A stretch of 64,000 bases of DNA from Iningainema tapete BLCC-T55 (lineage in GTDB: Bacteria; Cyanobacteriota; Cyanobacteriia; Cyanobacteriales; Nostocaceae). The notes under the pieces are model-generated. The model was not told the origin of the DNA and made no database searches. It worked only from the letters and a program-made list of their open reading frames with translations. A program made the position numbers and the translations under genes. This document shows, piece by piece, positions 8,132-16,949 of the stretch. Numbering within the stretch: position 1 is the stretch's first letter; the number at the start of each line of letters is the position of its first letter. The DNA lies in contig NZ_JACXAE010000084.1 in assembly GCF_014698965.1 (NCBI RefSeq), positions 31,475-95,474 of the forward strand. Direction: 5' to 3'.

Positions 8132-9523
8132 TTAACTCAACCTTTCATATATTGTTGCCAAGGCATCAGCATCGCCCACATTTCCGGGAAACAGTACCAC
8201 AGGTAAATTAGGAAACAGGGGATGGTCATTAGGAGTAATTACCATCGAACAACCAGCTAAAATTTGACCTAGTAACCGTGCTGAAGTTAATTCCAGACCA
8301 GTACTCAAAACATCGTTTGAGGTAATGCCGCCCTTACTAATTAAAAATCCTATGTCAGAAGGTAAACCTTTGACAATATCCATTAGTAAAGTTGAAACTT
8401 TTGTGCCAAATTGCAAACGTGTCGTTACATCAGCAAAAGAAAGTTCCTGCCGACTAGTATAAACTACAGGTGTTTTCCCAGCTTTATGTGCTGCATGGAC
8501 GCTGGTAAGTATCTCATTTAACAGTATCGCTGATTGGCTTGGTGCATCATCAAGTAACCTTGATACCTCAACTTCGATTCCTACCGTACCCTCAGCTTGC
8601 AACAGTACCTCTAATTGTTGAGTAGTCTTTTTGACATGAGAACCAACAATTACTGCACCGGGTTTACCTCCGCGCACATACTGTGCCATATTTTCTGCGG
8701 CAATGGGTTGGGGAGGTAATGCCGCTAAAGCAGTTAAGATCGAAGCAGCACTACGAAACAGAAAGCGTTTTCCGTGACTCGCTGCGGCAAGAACATCTTG
8801 TGCAAAACGATCTAAATCCGCTTGCGTTTCTCCATCCACAACAACGCACTGATTACCATTAAGTTTCATTAAGCGTTCTAGAGAACCAGCACGAATATCT
8901 GCTAGTAAAAATCGAGTTACAGATTGGGAAGAAATACGCCCTTGAGTTTTTTCTTCAACATAATCTGGTAAGTAGCTGTGATGGTAACCAAAAACTGAAT
9001 CACGAGCAAACTCAGTTTCATGCACTGGAGTTGGTACGCCGTTGATAATTAGGTAATGTACGCTATCGCGGGTAATGCGTCCACCTTCAAAAAATGCTGG
9101 GACGAGAAAATGAGCATCAAAAGGACCAAGTTCTTGAGCAATTACATCGGTTTCGATGGGGTAATGTCCCCGTAAAGTTGAATCGGAACGACTGACAATG
9201 AGAAACTTAACCCCCCCTGTATCCCCCCCTTGTGAAGGGGGGGAAAAAACCCCCCCTGTATCCCCCCCTTGTGAAGGGGGGGATACAGGGGGGGTTAATT
9301 CCAACGCTAGTTTCAAGTTATGGCAAACTTCTTTAGTTACAGATGCTGCTGCTTCTGGAGGCAGCGCTCTTGTATTCGTTAGTACAAAGAATATTGGTGA
9401 ATCATCCTGTAGTCCCAAGCGTAGGGTATCCACATCCCAACGCATTAGTAGCAAGCAGCTATGGACTGTTTGAGAACCTGTGGGATCATCATCTAGGACA
9501 ATAATTTTTGGTTTAGTGGTCAT
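8132..9523 (-). CDS. Four-carbon acid sugar kinase family protein (DUF1537), with internal repeat insertion
   Basis: The 463-residue protein starts MTTKPKIIVLDDDPTGSQTVHSC, the family N-terminal DDDPTG motif that binds substrate. The middle has SRSDSTLRGHYP, and the C-terminal nucleotide-binding half has GSHVKKTTQQLE, SKGGITSNDVL and VITPNDHPLFPNLPVVLFPGNVG. Related enzymes phosphorylate four-carbon acid sugars such as threonate or erythronate; the real substrate here is not known. Residues about 79-104 (TPPVSPPSQGGDTGG repeated) are encoded by a C-rich palindromic repeat read in frame and should be a loop. The gene follows the membrane-protein gene on the same strand by 7 bp, so they may be co-transcribed. 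Confidence 0.85.
   Translation of the reverse strand: MTTKPKIIVLDDDPTGSQTVHSCLLLMRWDVDTLRLGLQDDSPIFFVLTNTRALPPEAAASVTKEVCHNLKLALELTPPVSPPSQGGDTGGVFSPPSQGGDTGGVKFLIVSRSDSTLRGHYPIETDVIAQELGPFDAHFLVPAFFEGGRITRDSVHYLIINGVPTPVHETEFARDSVFGYHHSYLPDYVEEKTQGRISSQSVTRFLLADIRAGSLERLMKLNGNQCVVVDGETQADLDRFAQDVLAAASHGKRFLFRSAASILTALAALPPQPIAAENMAQYVRGGKPGAVIVGSHVKKTTQQLEVLLQAEGTVGIEVEVSRLLDDAPSQSAILLNEILTSVHAAHKAGKTPVVYTSRQELSFADVTTRLQFGTKVSTLLMDIVKGLPSDIGFLISKGGITSNDVLSTGLELTSARLLGQILAGCSMVITPNDHPLFPNLPVVLFPGNVGDADALATIYERLS
9211..9297. repeat. C/G-rich palindrome with duplicated left arm inside a gene
   Basis: The left arm (ACCCCCCCTGTATCCCCCCC form) appears twice before the complete palindrome closes with GATACAGGGGGGG. 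The total length is a multiple of three in effect, since the DUF1537 gene stays open across it. Confidence 0.9.
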
Positions 9524-9530
9524 TTTTATA

Positions 9531-10172
9531 TCAAGGGTGCGACTGTAATTTTTTTATCTGTGCTTGCACATCAAGGGCTATCTGCAATGATTGATTTAAA
9601 AGTTGAGCATATTCAGTTTGACTACTTACTTGTAAAGTTTGTAGATTTGTTAAATTATTGGCAAATAATTCTTGATTGTTACTAAGCAGTCTTTTATTAT
9701 CCCGCACAATGCGTTCTATTTTCAAAGCACGAACTAAATCTTCACGTACTAGCTGCAAAGCTGTAATAACTTTGTCGCGATCGCTCATACTCTGTTGATT
9801 CTCATCTATACTATTGAGCGACCACAAAATTGCGTGATATTTATCGACTTGTTCTAAAAGTGTGGTTAGTAGTCGAGAATAAGTCAAACGCCGCCTGAGC
9901 CAACGCACTGAGAGAACAGCGATCGCCACTACAATAAGTAGAATAATAAACAACTCAGTTGATTGACCAATTGTGGGACGAATGATCAATGCATAGATAA
10001 CACCCACAATGATTGCCGTTAGTACCAACGTTACCACTATTTCATTGCCGAGAAATTTTGAACGCTGGTGGCGATCGCTCATTAGAGAACGTCGCATGAT
10101 AGTATCTGGAGCAAAACCAGTCAAACGTCTCAGTTCTCCCTTAGAGATTTCTAATCCTAGCAATGGCTGCAC
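9531..10172 (-). CDS. Two-helix membrane protein with C-terminal coiled coil, function unknown
   Basis: The reading has 213 residues. Two adjacent membrane segments are visible at about residues 44-66 (VVTLVLTAIIVGVIYALII) and 72-90 (FIILLIVVAIAVLSV), followed by an Arg-rich cytosolic boundary (RWLRRRL). The C-terminal half is rich in Leu, Gln, Asn and charged residues and should form a helix or coiled coil. The start is GTG; ATGs at codons 26 and 31 are alternatives. I do not recognise the family. It precedes the DUF1537 kinase gene on the same strand by a few base pairs. Confidence 0.6.
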   Translation of the reverse strand: MQPLLGLEISKGELRRLTGFAPDTIMRRSLMSDRHQRSKFLGNEIVVTLVLTAIIVGVIYALIIRPTIGQSTELFIILLIVVAIAVLSVRWLRRRLTYSRLLTTLLEQVDKYHAILWSLNSIDENQQSMSDRDKVITALQLVREDLVRALKIERIVRDNKRLLSNNQELFANNLTNLQTLQVSSQTEYAQLLNQSLQIALDVQAQIKKLQSHP

Positions 10173-10426
10173 AACTGAATACTCCTGTGGAAGCGCAAGT
10201 AGCGTATTTATGATATTTTAATAGATTATGTGTAAAAGTAATGGTATGGAATTTTAGTGTATTTGCAAAAGCAAGCCTTGAAAAAAGTGACGAGTAAAGT
10301 CGGCATGAGGTTTCAACTATAAAACTTTTGCCGTGCCATGATAGGCATTAGCACCAAAACCTTAAAGTTCCAAGATAAACTTAATCTAATAGAACTGCAA
10401 AATATATTTTTGACGAAAAAAGCCAA

Positions 10427-10645
10427 ATGATATCACCAACTTTACTAGAAATTGACCAATCCATCCGTGCCTTGCCACTAGAAGAACAAATGTGGCTTTT
10501 AGAACGTCTTGTTCGACACTTGCGAGAAAAGACACATACACATAATTTTCCATTAAATTCTTATGACATGAAAAAAGATTTGGCTGCGATGGCAAGCGCT
10601 CCAGACATTCAAAATGAAATAGCCGCAATTAATAAAAAGATTTAA
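10427..10645 (+). CDS. Orphan antitoxin-like small protein
   Basis: This is a 72-residue acidic-basic helical protein with LEIDQSIRALPLEEQMWLLERLVRHLREK. The pattern resembles short cyanobacterial antitoxins that accompany RelE or PIN toxins: an initial segment for operator binding and a Pro-Leu-Glu-Glu-Gln helix. No toxin follows, because the next gene (DprA-like) is convergent 7 bp away. It may be an orphan or a solo remnant. The function is inferred from resemblance only. Confidence 0.55.
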   Translation: MISPTLLEIDQSIRALPLEEQMWLLERLVRHLREKTHTHNFPLNSYDMKKDLAAMASAPDIQNEIAAINKKI

Positions 10646-10652
10646 ATACCTC

Positions 10653-11957
10653 TCATTCTAATAAAGAAAGTTGAGTTGTTGGTTGATTAACTACATAAGC
10701 GACAGGCTTGCTAATTTTTATCACCTTATCTTCGCTTACTGCTCTATTTAACCAATCCTGCATTTGTGATAATCTTACATCCAAACATTCAGCAAGAGAT
10801 TTTGCATCCTTGGGTTGTTGTAAATGATTGAGAATAAAAGGTAAAACAGCTTCATAAATATCTTTTGGACTAAGTTGAACCTCTTGGGGACGATTATCTG
10901 AGGCAGCATTTGAAGTTATCGTAGTTACTTCAGTCTGTACTAATTCAACAGAGGAAACAGCCGTCGCCAAAAGTTCGCTTAATGAATTATCCCAAGGTTC
11001 AGCAGGAAAAGGTTTCGCTCCCATATTGTGTAGTTGCCGATTACCTTCTGAAACAGTAGGATGCATCCGCACAAAAATTGGAACATCTTGCCGTTGCAAA
11101 GTTTCAACTGCACCCGCCCAAGTACCACCCTTATTAACAGAGGAACTAACCACAAGAGCATAATCAGCTAATGTATAAATGTACTTGTTTCGCCCCATTG
11201 CATTACCAGTATTGAAACCAGCATCAGGATCGTAACTAGAAACCAACGTAAGTCTACCCTCTTTAATGCTATTACGGTAGTTACCGTTCACCCCTGCCTT
11301 TGTTAAACTATCAGCCAACACACCCACAGCAGTTCCTCCAGCATTCAACACGCCCAGCATAGCTGCAGTATCCACCCCACGCGCCCCACCAGAAATCACC
11401 TGCATTCGGAGTTCAGCCATCTTTTGTGCTACTCTTTGCGTGTAACCAAGTATCTCCTCATCGACATCGCGAGAACCAACAATTGCCAGTCCCCCCATAG
11501 ATAGTAGTTCGATGTTACCAACCCCATAGAGAATTGCTGGTGCTGAATGTCTTAATCTCTGCTTGAGACGCTTGGGATAGTTTGTGTCACTTCTTCCCAG
11601 CACCCACAATCCCTGATTCGTCCACTTCTCAACGGCAAAACTCAGCATTGCACCTCTTTCTAGTAAACTTAACAAGCGATCAGGGTTAAGTTTACTAACA
11701 GTAATTTTTTGTAACTGTTCTTTTGCTGTTGGTTGAAGTAAATCTGCTGGGCGCATGTGGTTTTCTAGCAACCACTCAGCCAAACAGTTATACTCACTCA
11801 AAGTCAGGGGTTGTGGTTCAATTTGGCGATTTTGTCCAAAGCTGGCACATAGCAGTAAAATTGCTTGAGTATCAGGAGCTAGCACGTGAGTTATGGCGGT
11901 TTTCATTCTGATATGATACACCTGCGATCGCGCTGATGTGGTATTAATCTCACTCAA
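10653..11957 (-). CDS. DprA-like Rossmann (SLOG) protein with C-terminal winged helix
   Basis: The protein is 434 residues. The Rossmann-type core shows GLAIVGSRDVDEE, then VISGGARGVDTAAM and GVLADSLT, followed by GRNKYIYTLADYALVVSS and GGTWAGA. This is the DprA/Smf pattern of the SLOG superfamily. The last 70 residues (SPKDIYEAVLPFILN to KISKPVAYVV) look like a winged helix, as in DprA. DprA loads RecA onto incoming single-stranded DNA during transformation. Here the gene overlaps the RecQ-fusion gene by 4 bp (ATGA), so translation is coupled. It may be a diverged DprA paralogue in a helicase-linked system rather than the housekeeping DprA. The N-terminal 110 residues are less conserved. Confidence 0.8.
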   Translation of the reverse strand: MSEINTTSARSQVYHIRMKTAITHVLAPDTQAILLLCASFGQNRQIEPQPLTLSEYNCLAEWLLENHMRPADLLQPTAKEQLQKITVSKLNPDRLLSLLERGAMLSFAVEKWTNQGLWVLGRSDTNYPKRLKQRLRHSAPAILYGVGNIELLSMGGLAIVGSRDVDEEILGYTQRVAQKMAELRMQVISGGARGVDTAAMLGVLNAGGTAVGVLADSLTKAGVNGNYRNSIKEGRLTLVSSYDPDAGFNTGNAMGRNKYIYTLADYALVVSSSVNKGGTWAGAVETLQRQDVPIFVRMHPTVSEGNRQLHNMGAKPFPAEPWDNSLSELLATAVSSVELVQTEVTTITSNAASDNRPQEVQLSPKDIYEAVLPFILNHLQQPKDAKSLAECLDVRLSQMQDWLNRAVSEDKVIKISKPVAYVVNQPTTQLSLLE

Positions 11958-14050
11958 GGATCGAAATTACCAAATGAGTTGAGTGCCAATGCCACAGGAA
12001 AAACCAAACCACTGCCAGCACGACGTAAAAGTGCTGCGATTACAGTAAAAGTCCAACGGGAATCGACAATATCATCAACTAAGAAAACAGAACCGCTCAT
12101 TCCCGCCCAAGTTTCAACCGCGAAAGCACCATCTAAATTATGAGCTTGTTGATAACTGTTGCTCATATCTTTTTGTAAATCATTTGGGCGAACTTTCCGC
12201 ACAATTGGCATAAAGGGTAAACCTAATTTTTCCGCTAGCCGTTGAGCAAAATTCGGCACAAGTTCTGGACGATTTAACGAAGGAACACAAGTTACCCAAG
12301 TAGGAGAAGGCTGCACTTGCCAACGTTGAATCATTTCAAAAGCACCCTGTACTAATACATCATCAAAATGATTATCTCGATATTTACCCTGCTTTACTAA
12401 TTCTCCCCAACCCGCATCACCCCACAGAGATAAAGCCCTGCCTTCCTCTGCTTTTAAATTGCTTTTAATGTTGCCAGAAAAGCCATAGATGGGAAAGGCT
12501 TGTGAAGCCCACTGTTTACGCGGTTCAATAATTTGGTCACTGCGACGTAGATACTGAATTGCCTGATTTACAAGCTCGATTGAATAAGTTTCTGGTAATA
12601 AAGTTTTACCTAAACACACAGCACATTTGCCGCAAGCAGTCGGATTTGGATCGTCTAACTCTGCCGCTAAAAAAGCCATTAAGCATTGTTGACTTTGCAT
12701 ATATTCTAACATCCGAGCTTGTTCTTGGCGACGGATTTGTGTAAGTTTTTCTATTTTTTCAGTATCGTGTTGATAAGTTACTGGAGTAGCATACCATTTT
12801 GAACCTTGCTTCACTACAGGTGCAGGAGATTCCAGCGACAGCAGTTTCAAAACTTTATCAATTTGTCCTCTGGAAAGATTTAGTTGCTGTTCCAACTGGG
12901 GAAGAGAAAATCCATCTGTTGCTTGGTTAAGAGTACTTAAAACTTGTTGTGTATGAATTTGTGGAGGAAAGGCTGTATTGATGAAGTAGTTGGTAATTTC
13001 CGAGTCTTCATCACCGCTTAAAAGAATTCCGTAAGCTGTTTCTACTGCTCTACCTGCTCTTCCTACTTGTTGATAATAGTGTACAACAGAACCAGGGCGT
13101 TGGTAATGAATGACAAATCCTAAATCTGGTTTATCAAATCCCATTCCTAAAGCTGTAGTTGCTACTAATGCTTTAATTTCATTTTTCAGAAGTTGCTCTT
13201 CTAATGCTTCACGAACATCACTTTCTAACTCGCTATGATATGCTTCAGCTTTTATACTCTGGGTTTTTAACCAATCGGCAACTCTTTCGGCATCTCTAAC
13301 AGTTAATGTGTAAATAATACCACTTCCAGGTAAGTTAGGAAGTTGTTCTGCTAACCATGCCATTCGGGAAGCTGGATTGGGGATAGAAATATTTTGTAGT
13401 TGTAAACTTTTTCTAGTTAAATTACCTCTGAATACGCGCAGGTTTGCACCCAGTTGAGCGATAATATCATTTACTACTCGATTGTTAGCTGTGGCAGTTG
13501 TCGCAAGTACTGGGATGTTTTGCGGCAGTGCTTGTAAAATTCTCACAATCCGTCGATAATCAGGGCGAAAATCATGTCCCCAGTCGGAGATACAATGAGC
13601 TTCATCAATGACAAATAAACCGATTTTTTGGGACACTGGCAGAAGAATCTTTTCTCTAAATTCTTCGTTAGCTAATCTTTCCGGGGAAATTAGCAGGATG
13701 TCTACTTCTCCTGCTAGCAACTTTGTTTTGACAAGTTCCCACTCGTCTGTATTGCTGGAGTTAATTGTAGCTGCTTTGACGCCAATGCGTTGCGCGGCGG
13801 CAATTTGGTTTCGCATCAAAGCCAGTAAGGGTGAAATTAAAAGAGTACAACCAGCACCTCGATCGCGTAGTAAGCGAGTTGCTAAAAAATATACTAAACT
13901 TTTGCCCCAACCAGTGCGTTGCACGACTAGTAAACGGGAACGCCTCTCCACTAACTCTTCAATCGCTTCCCATTGCCCGGTATGAAAGTCAGCAGTTGGA
14001 TTATCCAGTGACTGACGCAGAAGCGATCGCGCTTCTTCTTGTGTTGTCAT
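11954..14050 (-). CDS. RecQ-type helicase fused to a ComF-like phosphoribosyltransferase domain
   Basis: The protein is 698 residues. The RecQ core is clear: Walker A RTGWGKSLVYF near residue 45, DEAH in FVIDEAHCISDWGHDFRPDYR, ATTATANNRV, and the motif VI segment QQVGRAGRA. A zinc-binding module with four Cys (C-L-M, C-G-K-C-A-V-C) follows at about 450-475. The last 180 residues have no HRDC domain. Instead they resemble a type I phosphoribosyltransferase: VPSLNRPELV, FAQRLAEKLGLPF, KVRPN..Q, and the PRPP-loop segment VFLVDDIVDSRWTFT. This is the ComF/ComFC layout. The N-terminus, length and gene overlap with the DprA-like gene all support one functional unit that acts on DNA. Confidence 0.85.
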   Translation of the reverse strand: MTTQEEARSLLRQSLDNPTADFHTGQWEAIEELVERRSRLLVVQRTGWGKSLVYFLATRLLRDRGAGCTLLISPLLALMRNQIAAAQRIGVKAATINSSNTDEWELVKTKLLAGEVDILLISPERLANEEFREKILLPVSQKIGLFVIDEAHCISDWGHDFRPDYRRIVRILQALPQNIPVLATTATANNRVVNDIIAQLGANLRVFRGNLTRKSLQLQNISIPNPASRMAWLAEQLPNLPGSGIIYTLTVRDAERVADWLKTQSIKAEAYHSELESDVREALEEQLLKNEIKALVATTALGMGFDKPDLGFVIHYQRPGSVVHYYQQVGRAGRAVETAYGILLSGDEDSEITNYFINTAFPPQIHTQQVLSTLNQATDGFSLPQLEQQLNLSRGQIDKVLKLLSLESPAPVVKQGSKWYATPVTYQHDTEKIEKLTQIRRQEQARMLEYMQSQQCLMAFLAAELDDPNPTACGKCAVCLGKTLLPETYSIELVNQAIQYLRRSDQIIEPRKQWASQAFPIYGFSGNIKSNLKAEEGRALSLWGDAGWGELVKQGKYRDNHFDDVLVQGAFEMIQRWQVQPSPTWVTCVPSLNRPELVPNFAQRLAEKLGLPFMPIVRKVRPNDLQKDMSNSYQQAHNLDGAFAVETWAGMSGSVFLVDDIVDSRWTFTVIAALLRRAGSGLVFPVALALNSFGNFDP

Positions 14051-14117
14051 ATATACTTAATAAGTCAGTGTTATTTCTGTTTTAACACTGAGAAATCTTA
14101 TCTGCCAAACTATAAAG

Positions 14118-16496
14118 TTAGTTTTGGAGTGTATGGCACTTAACACCAGTAGATCCCAAACTATAGGGAGTGGTATTAGGTGCATGGGCGATCAACGTCA
14201 CTTCACCCTTTCCATTAAATACCCAACCAATGGCAGGATTAATCTCCACAGGAGCAGAGGCGGAAGGTGGTTTAATTGTAGTAGTTTTTGAACTACGCTG
14301 CTGATTTGTAGCAACGCTCAGGCGAGTATCTGACCACAAAACATCACTACTGAGTGGTTCGTAAGGATTGGGGGACAAGCCGCCGCGTCCGGTGACAACG
14401 AAGGTACTGCCTGTTTCGCCATTAAAAGCGGCACAGCCAGAGGCAATTTGCCCAGAGACATCGACAACCTGTGCTGGTAAGGCAACTGTCCCGCGATCTG
14501 GGTCAACATCCGGCGTGTTAATTTGTATCCTACCATTTATTCCCAGTTGAGAACTGGCAGTAATGTCATTCGTCTGTGAAGTTTCTTGAACGCGGCGATC
14601 AACGCCAAAGATACCTTGCGTTGTGATATTAATATTACCTCCGCGACCCCTAAAAGCATTGGCAGTAATGTCGCTATTTTCTCCTGGAACAGCGACGATT
14701 AATTTGGAGTTGATATCGATATTGCCACCAGCAACATCCGCACCAACCTGTGAGGTGTCGGCAGAGGTGGTGATCTGACTGTTGTTGCGTAATAGCAATA
14801 AGTCTAAGCCCTGTAGTGTAATATTGCCGCCTTGACCCGATTTGGTTTCAGCGATAAGTTTTCCTCCATCTAGACTTAGATCGCGAGCTTGTATCTGAAG
14901 GTTGCCTGCATTTCCTGACTCTACACCAGCCACAGTTACTCTAGCCCCATCCCGAACAATCAACTGCCCTGTGGTAATTGTTAAGGAACCCGCATCTCCC
15001 GTACCCCGAGTTGAAGCAAACAAACCACTGTTCGGCGAACCATTTAGTCCTGTTCCGCTTAGTTCCACCAAATCCGAGGCAAATACTGTAAGATTTCCTC
15101 CCTTACCCTGACTATTTATATTAGTACCAGCTGTTACCTGTGCTCCATCCCGGACAATCAACTGTCGAGTATCAATCGTCAAAGAACCCGCATCTCCAGA
15201 ACCTAGAGTCTGAGTAAATAAGCCGCTAGGAAAATTCCCAATAGCCGAATTTCCGCTCAGTTTTACCATTGCGGCGGTCACTTGCAACGTTCCTCCACGA
15301 CCTTGGTTTCCGCGAGTACTAGCTGATACATTTGCCCCATTCTCAATCATTAATTGTCCCGTGTCAATAGTCAGATTACCCGCCGCCCCTGTACCAAAAG
15401 TATCTGCAAACAAAGCGCTCGGATTACCATCCGCATCAGTGCCGATCGCTTGCACAAAGTCAGAGGCTTTCACCGTTAAACTTCCCCCAGTCCCCGAACC
15501 CGAAGTAGAAGCTGATATTTGCGATCCATCTTGAATAGTTAACTGCTCTGCACCGATAGAGATTCCTCTACCGTTTTGACTCCCCTGAGTGTCTGCGAAA
15601 AGTAGTGATCCATTGCTGAGCGTGACACGCCTGCCCTGCACTTGAATATTACCGCCGCCCTCGCCACTGACATCGACAATAGCTCGATTGCTAAGTGATA
15701 CATCTGCTGTCGGTACGTTATTCGGAAAACTTAAGGGCTGGTTGTTGCTATCAAGGTTCAATCTGATCGTTCCTTCTCCAAGTATACCTCCCAAAGCGAT
15801 CTGACCACCTTGAGCTTGTAGAAATCCGTTATCCAGGTTCACATTGCCACCCACCAACGCCAAGGTTTTACCTGGTTGTACCGATACTGCCCCTTGCACT
15901 CTTATGTCTGTTGCAGTTCCCCCAAATTGCAGACCTAGTGGTACACTCACTGTCAGTAAGGGTGTTGTTTGAGGAGAAGTTGCACTGAACTCAGTGCCAT
16001 CAGCAAATTTGATTGCGCTAGCTGTACTACCCACAAACGAACCACCCACACTTAGTACGGCATTTGGTCCAAAAATGATTCCATTGGGATTAATCAAAAA
16101 TAAATTGGCATTGGAAGGAAGTATATTGCCGTCGATCGTCTGGAAAGTCCCAAGGATGCCCATAATTTTAGAACTGTTACTACCAGTTACCCTTGCCACA
16201 ATATTCTGAATATTACCGGGACTTAAGAAGAAAGCTGCCCGTCCTTCACTAACGTTAAATTCCTGAAAACTGTGGAACAGATTATTACCTTGAGATACCC
16301 CACCCCTCAGTACTTCTGTAGAACCATCAAATTGGTTCGTGTCAACACGAGAACTTTGAGATCCTAGTGTGTTATCAGGAGTAATAGCGCTTTGGGCAAA
16401 GACACAATCTACAGCACAATAGGCGATCGCCACACCAATTGCCATTGAACTTGCTAGCCTTATTTGCCCAGAATAAAATTTCCAGCTTTGAGACAT
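14118..16496 (-). CDS. Haemagglutination-activity (TPS) domain exoprotein
   Basis: The 792-residue protein has a signal peptide ending near residue 35 (VFAQSAITPD). The TPS secretion domain follows, with N-terminal ITPDNTLG, NLFHSFQEFNV, IVARVTG, NLFLINPNGIIFGPNA and the strand SVGGSFVGSTA. The rest is a long series of short beta-strand repeats rich in Gly, Asn, Ser and Thr (GDAGSLTIDT, GRGGNINITTQG), typical of right-handed beta-helix filamentous exoproteins. TPS proteins are exported across the outer membrane by a TpsB partner. I see no TpsB gene in this window. It is the third gene in a row with two small secreted proteins, 12 bp after the second. A role in adhesion is inferred. Confidence 0.88.
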   Translation of the reverse strand: MSQSWKFYSGQIRLASSMAIGVAIAYCAVDCVFAQSAITPDNTLGSQSSRVDTNQFDGSTEVLRGGVSQGNNLFHSFQEFNVSEGRAAFFLSPGNIQNIVARVTGSNSSKIMGILGTFQTIDGNILPSNANLFLINPNGIIFGPNAVLSVGGSFVGSTASAIKFADGTEFSATSPQTTPLLTVSVPLGLQFGGTATDIRVQGAVSVQPGKTLALVGGNVNLDNGFLQAQGGQIALGGILGEGTIRLNLDSNNQPLSFPNNVPTADVSLSNRAIVDVSGEGGGNIQVQGRRVTLSNGSLLFADTQGSQNGRGISIGAEQLTIQDGSQISASTSGSGTGGSLTVKASDFVQAIGTDADGNPSALFADTFGTGAAGNLTIDTGQLMIENGANVSASTRGNQGRGGTLQVTAAMVKLSGNSAIGNFPSGLFTQTLGSGDAGSLTIDTRQLIVRDGAQVTAGTNINSQGKGGNLTVFASDLVELSGTGLNGSPNSGLFASTRGTGDAGSLTITTGQLIVRDGARVTVAGVESGNAGNLQIQARDLSLDGGKLIAETKSGQGGNITLQGLDLLLLRNNSQITTSADTSQVGADVAGGNIDINSKLIVAVPGENSDITANAFRGRGGNINITTQGIFGVDRRVQETSQTNDITASSQLGINGRIQINTPDVDPDRGTVALPAQVVDVSGQIASGCAAFNGETGSTFVVTGRGGLSPNPYEPLSSDVLWSDTRLSVATNQQRSSKTTTIKPPSASAPVEINPAIGWVFNGKGEVTLIAHAPNTTPYSLGSTGVKCHTLQN

Positions 16497-16508
16497 ATCA
16501 ATATTTTC

Positions 16509-16886
16509 CTATGGTGAAAAAAGCTGCTGCTGTATTACATTTGCAGTATCCAACTCCTGTAATTGCTGACTTAAGTTTGGAACCAGTATTTGCAGTTTCT
16601 GTACTGTTTCTAGATCGTCGTCTATCAGCTTCTGTATTGCTTGTGGATCTTCCTGCTGTAGCTGCTGTATAGCTTCTGGATAAAGCTCTAGCAGTATCCA
16701 TATTGGTCGTTTAGTCCATAGATTAGGTGGATGAGACGGGGGTATAAGTAGCGGGCGTCTACATTCTTGTCCCGGCAGACAAACGGTTTGTGCAATGGCG
16801 TACCCCTCACTAAAGGCGATCGCATAACCTATCACCACTCCCACTAAACTATACGAACAGCATTTATGTATACGAGCTAGGGTCAT
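16509..16886 (-). CDS. Small secreted protein with 11-residue repeats (copy 1)
   Basis: The 125-residue protein starts MTLARIHKCCSYSLVGVVIGYAIA, a signal-peptide-like N-terminus. A Cys pair (CLPGQEC) follows. From about residue 65 four 11-residue units follow the pattern L-x-P-E/Q-A-I-Q-Q/K-L-Q, for example YPEAIQQLQ, DPQAIQKLI. These should form an amphipathic or coiled helix. It is a paralogue of the next gene upstream, and lies 12 bp upstream of the haemagglutinin-domain exoprotein, so one operon is likely. The function is unknown; no family name is recognised. Confidence 0.6.
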   Translation of the reverse strand: MTLARIHKCCSYSLVGVVIGYAIAFSEGYAIAQTVCLPGQECRRPLLIPPSHPPNLWTKRPIWILLELYPEAIQQLQQEDPQAIQKLIDDDLETVQKLQILVPNLSQQLQELDTANVIQQQLFSP

Positions 16887-16949
16887 ATTATCTGGTATCC
16901 TTTAATACTTTCGTAGTTTTTACAGCTAATTAAGCTACCTCTGTATTAA

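Noticed and set aside
9198..9473. Open frame on the plus strand with repeated TPPVSPP segments
   Set aside because: It is antisense to the DUF1537 gene, and the repeats come from the palindrome that is read open in both strands.
10386..10628. Minus-strand open frame overlapping the antitoxin-like gene
   Set aside because: It is Phe/Leu-rich shadow coding opposite a protein with better residue pattern.
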